Assembly: GCA_039798745.1 (NCBI GenBank)
Contig: JBDKFK010000005.1
Location: 1 to 64,000 of the forward strand
Direction: 5' to 3'
From: JBDKFK01 sp039798745
GTDB taxonomy: Bacteria > Patescibacteriota > Microgenomatia > UBA1406 > GWC2-37-13
Length of the DNA stretch: 64,000 bases
In this document: positions 7,671 to 16,456 of the stretch, one piece after another
Position numbering within the stretch: the stretch's first letter is position 1
How the letters are laid out: each line of letters begins with the position of its first letter
Program-made: the position numbers and the translations under genes
Notes under the pieces: model-generated
Told to the model about the DNA's origin: nothing
The model's database searches: none
Seen by the model: only the letters and a program-made list of their open reading frames with translations

Positions 7671-7949
7671 ATGGATAAGAACAAACTTTACATAGGAAAC
7701 TTACCTTGGTCAGTTAACAATGATTCTTTAAGAGAATTATTTGCTGAATTTGGAGAAATCACTGATGCAGTTGTCATAACAGACAGAATGTCAGGTAGAT
7801 CCAAAGGATTCGGATTTGTGACTTTTGCTAACGAAGCTGATGCACAGAATGCAGTAGCTGCTATGCATGAGAAAGACGTCGGCGGTCGCAAAATGGTCGT
7901 TAACGTTGCAAAACCAAAAGAAGATCGTCCCCCAAGAAGGAACTTCTAA
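7671..7949 (+). CDS. RRM-domain RNA-binding protein
   Basis: A single RNA-recognition motif fills the 92 residues: RNP2 is LYIGNLPW near the N-terminus and RNP1 is KGFGFVTF in the middle, with the aromatic positions that stack on RNA intact. The C-terminus is short and basic (KPKEDRPPRRNF). Small bacterial RRM proteins of this type are often cold- or stress-induced RNA chaperones; that is family knowledge. It has one of the strongest ribosome sites in the window (GGAGAGGAGGTGA) and its own terminator, which suggests high monocistronic expression. Confidence 0.93.
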   Translation: MDKNKLYIGNLPWSVNNDSLRELFAEFGEITDAVVITDRMSGRSKGFGFVTFANEADAQNAVAAMHEKDVGGRKMVVNVAKPKEDRPPRRNF

Positions 7950-7953
7950 TATT

Positions 7954-8007
7954 AAAACACTATCTGCTCTGCTGGGCACGAGCGCCGTCAAGGGATAGTG
8001 TTTTTTT
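7954..8007 (+). terminator. Terminator of the RRM gene
   Basis: AAAACACTATC (7954-7964) pairs with GATAGTG plus the following T run (7994-8007). The loop of about 29 bases contains GC-rich sequence that can fold further. It starts a few bases after the RRM stop. Confidence 0.75.
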
Positions 8008-8063
8008 ATGGGAAAAATTGCAGGGGTTGACAAACTACTTCATCATGATCGTATAATACTACT

Positions 8064-8354
8064 ATGAATGACGGATGGTATAAAGTTAAGCTCATCACCA
8101 TAGTTGCAATATTTTTCTTAGTCATCGCCGCAGGATATGGGGTGTATATGTATGCCAATAAAATGTCAGAAACCGTTGCCAAACGTATGGTTCAGAACAG
8201 ACAGATGGTGGATGATGAACTCGATTCTCTTACCCAAGAACCGGTAGTCGCACTCAAGGAAGAATATTCCAATCCGCTTGACGAAGATGCTCAATATTCC
8301 AACCCATTCGACGAATCTGAGTATCAAAATCCATTTGATACCACGTCACCGTAA
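8064..8354 (+). CDS. Small membrane protein with YxNPFDE repeats
   Basis: A 96-residue protein with one membrane helix (residues about 9-30) and an acidic tail. Near the C-terminus a short motif repeats three times: YSNPLDE, YSNPFDE, YQNPFD. With the topology expected from KVK before the helix, the repeats would face outwards. I do not recognise a function; the repeat looks like a short linear binding motif. The stop is two bases before the start of the cysteine-repeat protein, so the two are almost surely one operon. The -10 (ATAATA region) lies close to the ATG. Confidence 0.75.
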   Translation: MNDGWYKVKLITIVAIFFLVIAAGYGVYMYANKMSETVAKRMVQNRQMVDDELDSLTQEPVVALKEEYSNPLDEDAQYSNPFDESEYQNPFDTTSP

Positions 8355-8356
8355 CT

Positions 8357-9850
8357 ATGATAAAACGTATATATACCATCCTGCTTCTTCTGCCCATATT
8401 GGCAGTCTTTTTTGCATTTTACTCAACTTCGTATGTCAACGCTCAATCGACTATTACCTATCCTGTAGTCGAGTTGGGGAACTGCGCCGATGTTACTGCG
8501 TGTCGGGCCTATTGTAACCTTGTTGAACATAGAGTCGCGTGTCAGGCTTTTGCAAAGCTTAAAGGGCTTGTGAGACCAACACCCACACGATCCGTAGAAG
8601 TATTTATCTCGGCACAAAAAGATCTGGGTTGTAGCTCAGCAGCATCGTGCAAAGAGGTATGCCAGGTGAAAGAAAATTTTGCAAAGTGTGACGCATTCGC
8701 TAAAAAGAATCGTATGGGTGGTGGATATGACGACAGCCGTAAAACTGCGTTGACTACCACATTCGTAGAGACCATACAGAAGAAAGCAGGCACCGTATGT
8801 ACATCACGCGAAACATGTAAAGAATACTGCGATATGCCAGAGAACCAGCAAGTATGTACTGATGTGAGTAAACAACTTGGACTAAAGGGTGGCCTGGAGC
8901 GGCGTGGACCGGGTGGGTGTACCACTGAGGCAAGTTGTAAAGAATATTGTTCTAATCCCGATAATTTTGACGCGTGTTCACAGTACCCTGGCTTGAGAGG
9001 CAATGGTCAGCCGTCAAAATTTCTGGGACCAGGCGGTTGTGATAGTGAGCAGGCATGCCGTATTTTTTGTGACAAGAATCCGGAACGTTGTGAAAGAGTT
9101 AAACCTACCCGTACAGAACCGACTAAAACAGTAGACTCGTTGTCTAAAAATGAACGTATAGAACTTCGAAAACTGTGTAAGGAGCCTGAGAACAAACTCC
9201 CTGAACTACTGAAGGATGAGAACAGTTTTAAAAAAATATGTATAGGATCGCCTGAAAATTTTTCAGACTATGCATATTACTGCAAAAAGAATCCTACAAA
9301 GTGTAGTTCGGATGGGTACAAAAATTTCTGTACTGAGTTCCCGGCACGGTGCGGATTTGCAGATAACGAATTACAAAGAATATCACCCACAGAACGAAAA
9401 GCACAGAAACACGTTACTACTACACCGAGGCTTAGTCGATCACCGTATCCCACACGAATAATCACCTTTGTTCCTTATCAGATGGACTTTAGTACAGACG
9501 AGGATACTCAATCATTTTCCAACGACTCTGAAGATACGGAGACTTTTACACCTACGCGTACTCCGACTCGTGCACTAGAGCAGACATTCGTTACCGCGAC
9601 CCGTGTACCTTCTCCTACGCGTATACCATCGCCTACACGCGAGCCTTCACCCACACGTGCACCTTCACCAACCAGTACGTCAGGCTCCAACTCGGGCTCA
9701 GGCTCTACTACTTCAGGAACATCCGATAACAGCGGGAGTGGTGGAAGCGATGATTCGACTACGGACAAAATCACTGTTACCCCACAGGTTCGGGGAGTAT
9801 CTACCGCACGAAGTTTCTTTCAGGCCATTTACGATTTCTTCTTTAGATAA
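8357..9850 (+). CDS. Secreted cysteine-repeat surface protein
   Basis: A 497-residue protein with a signal peptide (hydrophobic residues 5-22, likely cut after VNAQ). From residue 43 there are five copies of C-x5-C-x3-C-x8-C (the last has x6), for example GCSSAASCKEVCQ, then a degenerate cysteine region to about residue 330. A Pro/Thr/Ser/Arg linker follows (PTRTPTR, repeated SPTR units near residues 395-435), then a Gly/Ser-rich stretch, and the end is hydrophobic (FFQAIYDFFFR). Even cysteine numbers per unit suggest disulfide-stabilised modules outside the cell. No known enzyme motif. It overlaps the converging Nramp gene by 8 bases. Confidence 0.85.
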   Translation: MIKRIYTILLLLPILAVFFAFYSTSYVNAQSTITYPVVELGNCADVTACRAYCNLVEHRVACQAFAKLKGLVRPTPTRSVEVFISAQKDLGCSSAASCKEVCQVKENFAKCDAFAKKNRMGGGYDDSRKTALTTTFVETIQKKAGTVCTSRETCKEYCDMPENQQVCTDVSKQLGLKGGLERRGPGGCTTEASCKEYCSNPDNFDACSQYPGLRGNGQPSKFLGPGGCDSEQACRIFCDKNPERCERVKPTRTEPTKTVDSLSKNERIELRKLCKEPENKLPELLKDENSFKKICIGSPENFSDYAYYCKKNPTKCSSDGYKNFCTEFPARCGFADNELQRISPTERKAQKHVTTTPRLSRSPYPTRIITFVPYQMDFSTDEDTQSFSNDSEDTETFTPTRTPTRALEQTFVTATRVPSPTRIPSPTREPSPTRAPSPTSTSGSNSGSGSTTSGTSDNSGSGGSDDSTTDKITVTPQVRGVSTARSFFQAIYDFFFR

Positions 9851-11210
9851 AAAATGAACCGATGGCAAAGATTCCTGCCACTGTCATAACAGCTGTAATA
9901 AACCAGCCGATCAGAGTAACAACCGGATGATTGGCTCTGTTTGCCATAATTTTTTTGCTGCTACTAATAAGCACTATCAGCGCAAGGATAACAGGAGCCA
10001 CTATGCCGTTCAGTACTGCGGAGTAGATAAGCGCCTTAATAGGATCCATGCCAATAAAATTAATCATAAGACCTATGAGCATGGCAATGATAATAATGCC
10101 GTAAAATGAAGGAGCATCTTTTAGTTTTCTATACAACCCTTCTTTCCATTTGAAGCTTTCAGCTATGGCATATGATGCGGAACCCGCAAGTATAGGAACC
10201 GCAAGGAGTCCCGTACCGACGATACCGAGAGTGAACAATACGTAAGTAAGATCACCGGCAAACGGTTTAAGAGCCCGTGCTGCGTCAGCTGCTGACGTGA
10301 TCTCATATATTCCATTGGCGTGTAATGTTGCGGCTGTCGCGACGATAATAAAAAACATTATTAAATTCGAAACAAACATGCCTGTCCATACATCAGTTCT
10401 CATTTCCGATATGTGCGCGTCTTCTATATTACTGCGCATCTTAATAGTAGTTTTGCCCTGCACTATCTCTTCTTCAATCTCAGTAGCTGTCTGCCAAAAA
10501 AATAGATAGGGTGAAATAGTAGTTCCAAGAATGCCACAGATGAGTATTATCTGATCTTTGGTAAATACAAGAGAAGGTATGAGTGTTTTTTCAAGCACTT
10601 CCATCCAGTTTAGCTTTATACTGAACGCTGATAAAACATACGCGAAGAGGGCTATAACGAGTAGCTTTAGATATTTTGAATACTGCTTGTAGGGAACAAA
10701 AATTTGTACAAGCAGACTTATAACCGTAAAAAGCACCACCAGAAATGATACGTTAAGTTGGGGAGCGATAAGCTTGGTCGCTTCTGCCATTGCCCCTAGA
10801 TCTGCTCCGAGGTTGAGTATATTGGCCACAAAGAGAAGCGTAGTGCAGGTATATAATACCCATCGGGGAAAGTGAAGACGAATGTTGGCTGCTAATCCGC
10901 GCCCTGTTTGTAACGCGATCCGGGCGCACATTTCCTGAACAATAGACATAAGGGGAAATGTAACGATCGATAGCCAGAGGAGTTGATAGCCGTACTGTGC
11001 TCCTGTTTGTGAGTAGGTTGCGATACCTGATGGATCATCATCTGCGGCGCCTGTTACTAAGCCTGGGCCTAGCGTCTCAAAATATCTTGTGGCTTTTTTT
11101 ACCGATTCGTTTTTTTGCAGTTTACCCGCGACCCAGTGAGTCTCTTCAAGCGCTTTTTCGAGGGCAACAGCAGGAGTTTCAGCAATTTTTTTGACGAGAT
11201 TACCTGCCAT
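9843..11210 (-). CDS. Nramp-family metal ion transporter
   Basis: A 455-residue protein with about 11 membrane helices after a soluble N-terminal stretch of some 45 residues. Helix 1 carries DDDPSGIAT where classical Nramp proteins have DPGN, and helix 6 carries TTISPYLFFWQ where they have the Met-containing MPH motif. The Met usually confers transition-metal preference, so selectivity may differ (for example toward Mg2+ or another hard ion); that is inference. TATAGT ends 8 bases before the ATG and no Shine-Dalgarno is seen. It precedes nothing on its strand. A second, very different Nramp-like gene lies at 62.4 kb. Confidence 0.88.
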   Translation of the reverse strand: MAGNLVKKIAETPAVALEKALEETHWVAGKLQKNESVKKATRYFETLGPGLVTGAADDDPSGIATYSQTGAQYGYQLLWLSIVTFPLMSIVQEMCARIALQTGRGLAANIRLHFPRWVLYTCTTLLFVANILNLGADLGAMAEATKLIAPQLNVSFLVVLFTVISLLVQIFVPYKQYSKYLKLLVIALFAYVLSAFSIKLNWMEVLEKTLIPSLVFTKDQIILICGILGTTISPYLFFWQTATEIEEEIVQGKTTIKMRSNIEDAHISEMRTDVWTGMFVSNLIMFFIIVATAATLHANGIYEITSAADAARALKPFAGDLTYVLFTLGIVGTGLLAVPILAGSASYAIAESFKWKEGLYRKLKDAPSFYGIIIIAMLIGLMINFIGMDPIKALIYSAVLNGIVAPVILALIVLISSSKKIMANRANHPVVTLIGWFITAVMTVAGIFAIGSFFI

Positions 11211-11275
11211 AGTATGTGACTATACAAATAGCTTAACGGCTATCATGCAGTAATTATACCTGTTTTTCTCCCTCA

Positions 11276-12073
11276 TTATGACCTATTCATGAACATCCCG
11301 AGGATGAAGAATATGAGCGATACGACAACAATGCTTCCACCGCTTGGAAGGTTAAGATAATATGAAAGGAATAGGCCTATTACGCAGGAGCATAATGAAA
11401 TAATGACAGAAAGAATATGCGTTTTTGTAAAGCTTAGTCTGTACTGCATAGCTGTGATGACCGGAATAACCATAAGCGCTCCGATCAATAGTATTCCAAC
11501 AATTCTCATAGAGATTGAGACGACCACGGCGGCAAGAATAGTAATGGTAGTATTTAGCAGTTTTACCTGTAAGCCGTTTGCCTGAGCCAGTTCCTCATCA
11601 TATGATGTAAGAAAAAATTGTTGGTACAGAGGAGTCAGAATAATACCTGTCAGTATTGCACAGGCAGCAATAATAGAGAGATCGGTAGAGGAGACTGTCG
11701 TAATACTTCCGAATAGATACGCAAAAAAATTAATATTACTGCTGCGTGTGAGACCGATCAGAATAACGGCAACAGCCAGACTTCCGGAAAGAAATATAGC
11801 CAAAACAGACTCTCCGAATATCTTTTTTGACTCTCGTAGCTTCTCCATGCCTATGGCCGCGAGGACGGAGGTTACTATCGCGCCCACAATAGGATGAATA
11901 CCCATTATGAGAGAGAGAGCTACTCCGATAAGAGAGACATGCGAAAGCGTATCGGCGATGAGCGAGTAACGCCGGACCACAAGAAACATTCCAATCAGTG
12001 GCGCTAAAATGCTTATCGTTACTCCGGCTATAAAAGCCCTGACCATAAAATCATACTGAAATATTTCTAGCAT
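11276..12073 (-). CDS. znuB: Zinc/manganese ABC transporter permease
   Basis: A 265-residue membrane protein of the ABC-3 family, with about eight helices and the typical RRYSLIADTLSHVSLIGVAL segment after the first helices. It forms the channel for the metal delivered by the substrate-binding protein encoded upstream. It is the last gene of the znuA-znuC-znuB operon, 6 bases after the ATPase gene. Zinc rather than manganese is inferred from the binding-protein histidines and is not certain. Confidence 0.92.
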   Translation of the reverse strand: MLEIFQYDFMVRAFIAGVTISILAPLIGMFLVVRRYSLIADTLSHVSLIGVALSLIMGIHPIVGAIVTSVLAAIGMEKLRESKKIFGESVLAIFLSGSLAVAVILIGLTRSSNINFFAYLFGSITTVSSTDLSIIAACAILTGIILTPLYQQFFLTSYDEELAQANGLQVKLLNTTITILAAVVVSISMRIVGILLIGALMVIPVITAMQYRLSFTKTHILSVIISLCSCVIGLFLSYYLNLPSGGSIVVVSLIFFILGMFMNRS

Positions 12074-12079
12074 ATTTTT

Positions 12080-12844
12080 CTAATGACCGTTATGGTGTAA
12101 ATGAGTAACCTTTTTGCCGTACAGATTTTCTATAATGTTGTTCTCTATTATGGAGTCCGGTGAGCCCTGACATACCAGTCGTTTATTAAGACACAGCAAC
12201 TCCTGCACTTCTTTACTTACAATATCAATATCGTGCGATACAAATACAACGGTAAGTCCATGCTCTTTGTTAAGCGTATGAAGGAGACTATAGAACTGTT
12301 TCTGAGATGCGATATCTACTCCAGTGAAGGGTTCATCCAGAAGCAGCAGTCGTGGTTTACCTGCAAGCGCGCGTGCCACAAAAGCCCTTTGACGTTGTCC
12401 TCCTGAAAGATTGCCAATAAGGCTGTCTTTAAGTTCTGAGATATCCGCTATTTTCAGAGCAGCCTCTATATTTTTTCTATCAGAATCCTGCATCTGTTCA
12501 AAAGGTTTGAGGCGAGGTGTTACTCCACTTGCCACAATTTCATAGACCGTTGCGGGAAACTGAAGATTTTCCTGAGTTATCCGTTGTGGTACATAGCCAA
12601 TAGTATATTTATCTGTAAGGTTTTTTACTGACTGGTTAAAGATTTTGATTTCTCCACTGGAAGGTTGAAGTAACCCTAACATGAGTTTGAGTAGGGTAGT
12701 CTTCCCGCCGCCGTTTGGTCCGATGATACCTACATAACTTCCTTTTTTTATTTTACATGTGAGCCGGTCAAGAACTACGTTAGTCCCATAAGCATATGTG
12801 ACGTTCTCCACCTCTATAGCATATGTATTTTTATCTACTGACAT
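12080..12844 (-). CDS. znuC: Zinc/manganese ABC transporter ATPase
   Basis: A 254-residue ATPase with Walker A GPNGGGKTT, Q-loop GYVPQR, signature LSGGQRQR, Walker B RLLLLDEPF and H-loop VSHD. The C-terminus ends in a small His cluster (THLHHNGH) that could contact metal. Its start lies 10 bases inside the end of the binding-protein gene, indicating translational coupling. It powers the permease of the same operon at the inner face of the membrane. Confidence 0.95.
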   Translation of the reverse strand: MSVDKNTYAIEVENVTYAYGTNVVLDRLTCKIKKGSYVGIIGPNGGGKTTLLKLMLGLLQPSSGEIKIFNQSVKNLTDKYTIGYVPQRITQENLQFPATVYEIVASGVTPRLKPFEQMQDSDRKNIEAALKIADISELKDSLIGNLSGGQRQRAFVARALAGKPRLLLLDEPFTGVDIASQKQFYSLLHTLNKEHGLTVVFVSHDIDIVSKEVQELLCLNKRLVCQGSPDSIIENNIIENLYGKKVTHLHHNGH

Positions 12845-13731
12845 GAGAGCGCCTCGCGTAAATTATTAAGATTTTTTCTCATTACACTAATGTAAGTATA
12901 CCCTTCCTTTATCTCTTCTTCACTTAATCCTTCCACAGGGTTAAGCACCATAGTTTTGGCACCGATCTCAGTGGCTATGGTTTCCGAAAGTTTAGGTGAC
13001 ACAAGAGACTCAAAAAAAATGTACTTCGCCTGATGTATTTTCGCATAATCTGCGATTTCTGCGAGTCGCTTAGGCGACGGCTCTTCCTCCGGTGAGATGC
13101 CTGCAATATACATTTCAGTTAACCCATATCTTTTAGCAAAATAGCCAAACGCCGCGTGTGATACTACTATCTGCCGTTTCGCGCATGTCTTGAGCCCTTT
13201 GCGGATATCTTCGTGCAGCTTACTAAGTTCCTGTATATATGCTGCAGCATTTTTTTCATATAAGGCAGTGTGAGCGGGGTCCTGATTTATAAGAGCAGTT
13301 TTTATGTTTTTTACCATTGCCTGAACCAGCACAGGATCGAGCCAGTAGTGGGGATCAGAAGAAGTAACGTGCAGCGATTCTTTTATATTTACAACCCGTA
13401 CTGCCGATGTAAGGTCGTTCGCTATTTTGTCAGCCCAGCCATCTACCCCGTTGCCGTTATATATAAATAACGACGAGCTGCGGATAGCTGCGATGTCTTT
13501 TGCGGTTGGTTCATAATCGTGAGGCTCTATTCCCGCAGGGGTTATTATATCGATTGTGACATTGGGACCTGCTATCTGTCTTGCAAACTCACCCAGAGGA
13601 TAAAAGCTGGCGGTTATATGCAGTCGATCGGATTTTTGTTTGTTCGAACGAGTGGATAGTAATACAAATCCTGACAGCACGAGGAGCGTAATGAGTAGAC
13701 TAACTCCAAGTTTGTTACGTAAAATGTGCAT
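12835..13731 (-). CDS. znuA: Zinc/manganese ABC transporter substrate-binding protein
   Basis: A 298-residue exported protein with an N-terminal hydrophobic segment (residues 8-26) without a lipobox, so it is probably membrane-tethered or secreted. The metal ligands of the cluster-9 family are present: His71 (PHDYEP), His128 (DPHYWLDP), His192 (SHAAFGYFA) and an acidic residue in FFESLVSPK. The His-rich loop of some ZnuA proteins is absent. First gene of the operon. The ATG follows TATAAT by 6 bases, and a Fur-family-type palindrome overlaps the upstream edge of that hexamer. Confidence 0.93.
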   Translation of the reverse strand: MHILRNKLGVSLLITLLVLSGFVLLSTRSNKQKSDRLHITASFYPLGEFARQIAGPNVTIDIITPAGIEPHDYEPTAKDIAAIRSSSLFIYNGNGVDGWADKIANDLTSAVRVVNIKESLHVTSSDPHYWLDPVLVQAMVKNIKTALINQDPAHTALYEKNAAAYIQELSKLHEDIRKGLKTCAKRQIVVSHAAFGYFAKRYGLTEMYIAGISPEEEPSPKRLAEIADYAKIHQAKYIFFESLVSPKLSETIATEIGAKTMVLNPVEGLSEEEIKEGYTYISVMRKNLNNLREALSCQ

Positions 13732-13737
13732 AAATGT

Positions 13738-13759
13738 ATTATATGCAAATAATTCGCAT
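13738..13759 (-). promoter_or_regulatory. znuA leaderless promoter with a Fur/Zur-type operator
   Basis: TATAAT (minus strand, 13738-13743) stands 6 bases before the znuA ATG. Directly upstream is a 17-bp palindrome on the minus strand, ATGCGAATTATTTGCAT (13743-13759), with 14 of 16 flanking positions symmetrical. Its inner part has the 7-1-7 layout xxxxAAT-N-ATTxxxx of Fur, Zur and PerR boxes. A bound repressor would cover the -10. A Fur-family gene lies at 58.3-58.7 kb. Confidence 0.6.
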
Positions 13760-13770
13760 TTGTAAAGAGA

Positions 13771-15585
13771 TCATTTACCGCGTGGGATTTTAAAAGAGAA
13801 CACTGAGCCTTTTCCTTCGGTGCTTTTTACCCATATTTTTCCACCATGTCGTTTTATGATATCGGCAGAGATATAAAGGCCCAGACCCAGACCTGGATAT
13901 GTCTCTTTTTTGGGTCCACCAACTCTAAAAAACCGGTCAAATACTTTCGTTTGTTTATCTTTGGGTATACCAAGTCCATAATCTTTCACTGAGACTACAA
14001 TAGATGTTCCATCCTGCGTTAACGATACTATTATTTTGTCGTTATGAGGTGAATACTTGATTGCGTTTGATATGAAGTTAGTTATAACCTGACCAATCCG
14101 TTCCCTGTCGGCAATAAGTTCTGCCGGTATAGGGTCATTTGCCCCATTGTCATACACTATGCTATGCCGGCCGTTGATGGCCTGGAAGTCCTCGATTATT
14201 TCCTCTATCAAATCATGCATATCAAAGTTCACTTTATGGAACTGGAGTTTGCCGGCCTCTATCTTTGTCACATCAAGAAGATCGGAGATAAGATTTGTCA
14301 GTTTATCAATTTGGGTATTCGTTTTAGAGAGCAATTTTGTAGTCTCCGTATCTTTTCTATTAACAAATCTTTTGAATAGCACTTGATAGTAGGCCTTTAT
14401 ACTTGTAAGAGGTGTCTTAAGTTCGTGGCTAGCTATCCCTATAAATTCGTCCTTTTGCTTTTCCAGCCGCTTCCTTTCTGCTGCCGAACGTTCAGCTGCT
14501 GCCCTAGCCTGTTGTTGGGCTCTAATAATGGTAAACAAAATGAAACTTATCGTTATACCTCCGCTCAGAATGTAGGGTATAAAGCCTCGTTCTGAATTTG
14601 TATCAAAGCTGTTGGAGGTAGTGAAAACCATAGTCCATGGCCTTCCTGCTATATTCATCGTTTTAGTCCGTCTGAATCGTGAATCTGAGTTTAATGGTGC
14701 TTCGTGATTGCTGGGACGCGAGCTGTATATTCGGGATTTTGAGTTAACTGATAAACCGTCATAAATATCATAATATAGTCCATGGTCACTTTCGTTAGCT
14801 ATTATTCTGGTCAGAAGGTCATCGGTTCTAAACGGACTGTAAACAAAGCCCTTTAGCATTTTTCTTCGCTCCTCAACGGTAGCGGGTAGAGCTACTGATG
14901 CGTATACTGGTACATAGATGAGAAATCCTGCCTGTTTTTGGGAGTCAACTTCTTGTACCAGAGTTACTTTTCCTGATGCTGCAGGTTTTCCGGCATCCCG
15001 GGCTTTTTCCATTGCCGTACGTCGCACAGGGTCGGTGAACATATCAAAGCCAAGAGCTACTTTATTGCGTTTATCCTCCGGCTCAAGATAGACGATAGTA
15101 TGGTACTCGGCTCTAGGATAATCCGGATTTATAGAAAAATCATCCAGTTTCTGCGACCTGATAGAATCTAGCGCGGATTCTTTATCCTGAGAATCTATCT
15201 TCTGTGAGTAACCGAGGCCTTGCATTCCTATATAACTTTCCCCAAGATCCACGCGTTCTACGAAGTCATGAAACTCGTCATGGGTAACGTCATATGTGGT
15301 AAACATGGCTGCGGTAGATTTGAGTAATGATAGATATATATCAATTTTATTTATGACGTTAAGCTGAGTACGCGCGATTGCATCATCAAACCTAAGCTGG
15401 TCCTTCATATCTGCCGATGATCTCACATAGTATGTTATCCCCACCGTTAGAACAAGGGATATAATGAGTACCGCTTCAGGAATCCAGGCGGACAATTTAG
15501 CCGGTGTTGTCATTTTTTCTTTTAACATAGGTTTTCTTGACACTGTCTTCTGTAAGGTTTTGATTTGTGGTGTGGTCTGTCTCAC
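13771..15585 (-). CDS. CHASE-domain sensor histidine kinase
   Basis: A membrane-bound histidine kinase of up to 604 residues. There is a membrane helix near residues 37-53, an extracytoplasmic CHASE domain (about 80-310, including GMQGLGYSQ), a second helix near 340-355, a short coiled stretch, then the HisKA dimerisation domain with H-box IASHELKTPLTSIKAYYQVL and the catalytic domain with N-box NFISNAIKYSP, G1 DYGLGIP and GLGLGLYIS. CHASE domains bind small extracellular ligands. No response regulator is adjacent, so it is an orphan here. The GTG at 15585 and the ATG at 15528 are both possible starts. Confidence 0.93.
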   Translation of the reverse strand: MRQTTPQIKTLQKTVSRKPMLKEKMTTPAKLSAWIPEAVLIISLVLTVGITYYVRSSADMKDQLRFDDAIARTQLNVINKIDIYLSLLKSTAAMFTTYDVTHDEFHDFVERVDLGESYIGMQGLGYSQKIDSQDKESALDSIRSQKLDDFSINPDYPRAEYHTIVYLEPEDKRNKVALGFDMFTDPVRRTAMEKARDAGKPAASGKVTLVQEVDSQKQAGFLIYVPVYASVALPATVEERRKMLKGFVYSPFRTDDLLTRIIANESDHGLYYDIYDGLSVNSKSRIYSSRPSNHEAPLNSDSRFRRTKTMNIAGRPWTMVFTTSNSFDTNSERGFIPYILSGGITISFILFTIIRAQQQARAAAERSAAERKRLEKQKDEFIGIASHELKTPLTSIKAYYQVLFKRFVNRKDTETTKLLSKTNTQIDKLTNLISDLLDVTKIEAGKLQFHKVNFDMHDLIEEIIEDFQAINGRHSIVYDNGANDPIPAELIADRERIGQVITNFISNAIKYSPHNDKIIVSLTQDGTSIVVSVKDYGLGIPKDKQTKVFDRFFRVGGPKKETYPGLGLGLYISADIIKRHGGKIWVKSTEGKGSVFSFKIPRGK

Positions 15586-15642
15586 GAAGAGGGGTGAGAG
15601 ATTTCATACTCTATTATATCAGCCATTCACGCTTCCTGTATA

Positions 15643-16032
15643 TTACGGCCTGAGAAACATAGGGTACTGTCCGTTGAGGCATTTACTGAACCCCATACGT
15701 TCGAAGAAAGCATCTTTATCAGTTATGGTAAGAACTTCGTATATGTGTTTATTTTTTGCTTCTTCCAGGCAATAGCTGACGAGTTCTTTTCCGATACCTT
15801 GTCTCCGGTGTTCATGTGTAACCACGAGAGATCTGATTTCTGCAAGTTTTTGGTTATATATTTCTAGGCTACAGCAGCCAACGATCTCATTGTCTTTTAT
15901 GCATACGCAGAAGTTACTGACAACTTCTGTAAGTTCTTCAAGAGAGCGCGCAAGCACTTTTCCCTGCGCGGCGGCTTGATCTATTAATTTTTTAATCTGT
16001 GGTATATCTGCTTTTGTAGCCTTATGTATCAT
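15643..16032 (-). CDS. GNAT-family N-acetyltransferase, ArgA-like domain
   Basis: A single GNAT domain of 129 residues. Acetyl-CoA is bound by the RRQGIG motif inside LVVTHEHRRQGIGKELV, and the FFERMGF segment near the C-terminus is the pattern of the acetyltransferase domain of N-acetylglutamate synthases and relatives. The acceptor could be glutamate or another small amine; no arginine genes are nearby. The ATG at 16032 lies exactly 6 bases after TATCAT (minus strand), so I prefer it to the longer frame from 16053. Confidence 0.85.
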   Translation of the reverse strand: MIHKATKADIPQIKKLIDQAAAQGKVLARSLEELTEVVSNFCVCIKDNEIVGCCSLEIYNQKLAEIRSLVVTHEHRRQGIGKELVSYCLEEAKNKHIYEVLTITDKDAFFERMGFSKCLNGQYPMFLRP

Positions 16033-16111
16033 AGGTGTATGATATTTTATCACGAATACTGTGTAGGGATAGTCCTTGACTTAGGTTCTGCGTAAATATA
16101 TCATGGTATAA

Positions 16112-16456
16112 ATGACATTCACAATTACAATTTCTCCATTTCTTTTTTCCTTTCTTCTCAAGCTTTCGTTTATTGCTATTTTTATTTCAAGTGTTGTGGT
16201 GATTGTAAATGCTATTTTGTCCGCGAAAGCGCTTGGTGGAGAGTTGGGTCGGGGGTTAAAAAAAATAGCGGCAGGTACAATTGCTCACATTATCCTTATT
16301 TTCACATTTTTTACCCTTGAAAAGGGGAGTGAAGGGATTCTTACCGAAGAACAGGTACGTCTATTTTTCATGATAACCGGCATTTTTGGATCGATTCTCC
16401 TGATGCTCGGTTACTTTCAGATGTACCGTATCAGCAAGAAACTTAAGCTATTCTAA
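16112..16456 (+). CDS. Small membrane protein with three helices
   Basis: A 114-residue hydrophobic protein with membrane segments near residues 10-35, 50-68 and 82-102 and a basic end (RISKKLKLF). No motif I recognise. TATCAT lies 7 bases before the ATG in the leaderless arrangement. Its stop codon abuts the last base of the converging lexA gene, leaving no room for a conventional terminator between them. Confidence 0.7.
   Translation: MTFTITISPFLFSFLLKLSFIAIFISSVVVIVNAILSAKALGGELGRGLKKIAAGTIAHIILIFTFFTLEKGSEGILTEEQVRLFFMITGIFGSILLMLGYFQMYRISKKLKLF

Noticed and set aside
15500..15612. Leaderless-looking 36-codon frame ahead of the histidine kinase (minus strand)
   Set aside because: TATAAT and an ATG are well placed, but the frame is short, overlaps the kinase start in another frame and has no protein-like pattern. 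It does leave the kinase start uncertain.
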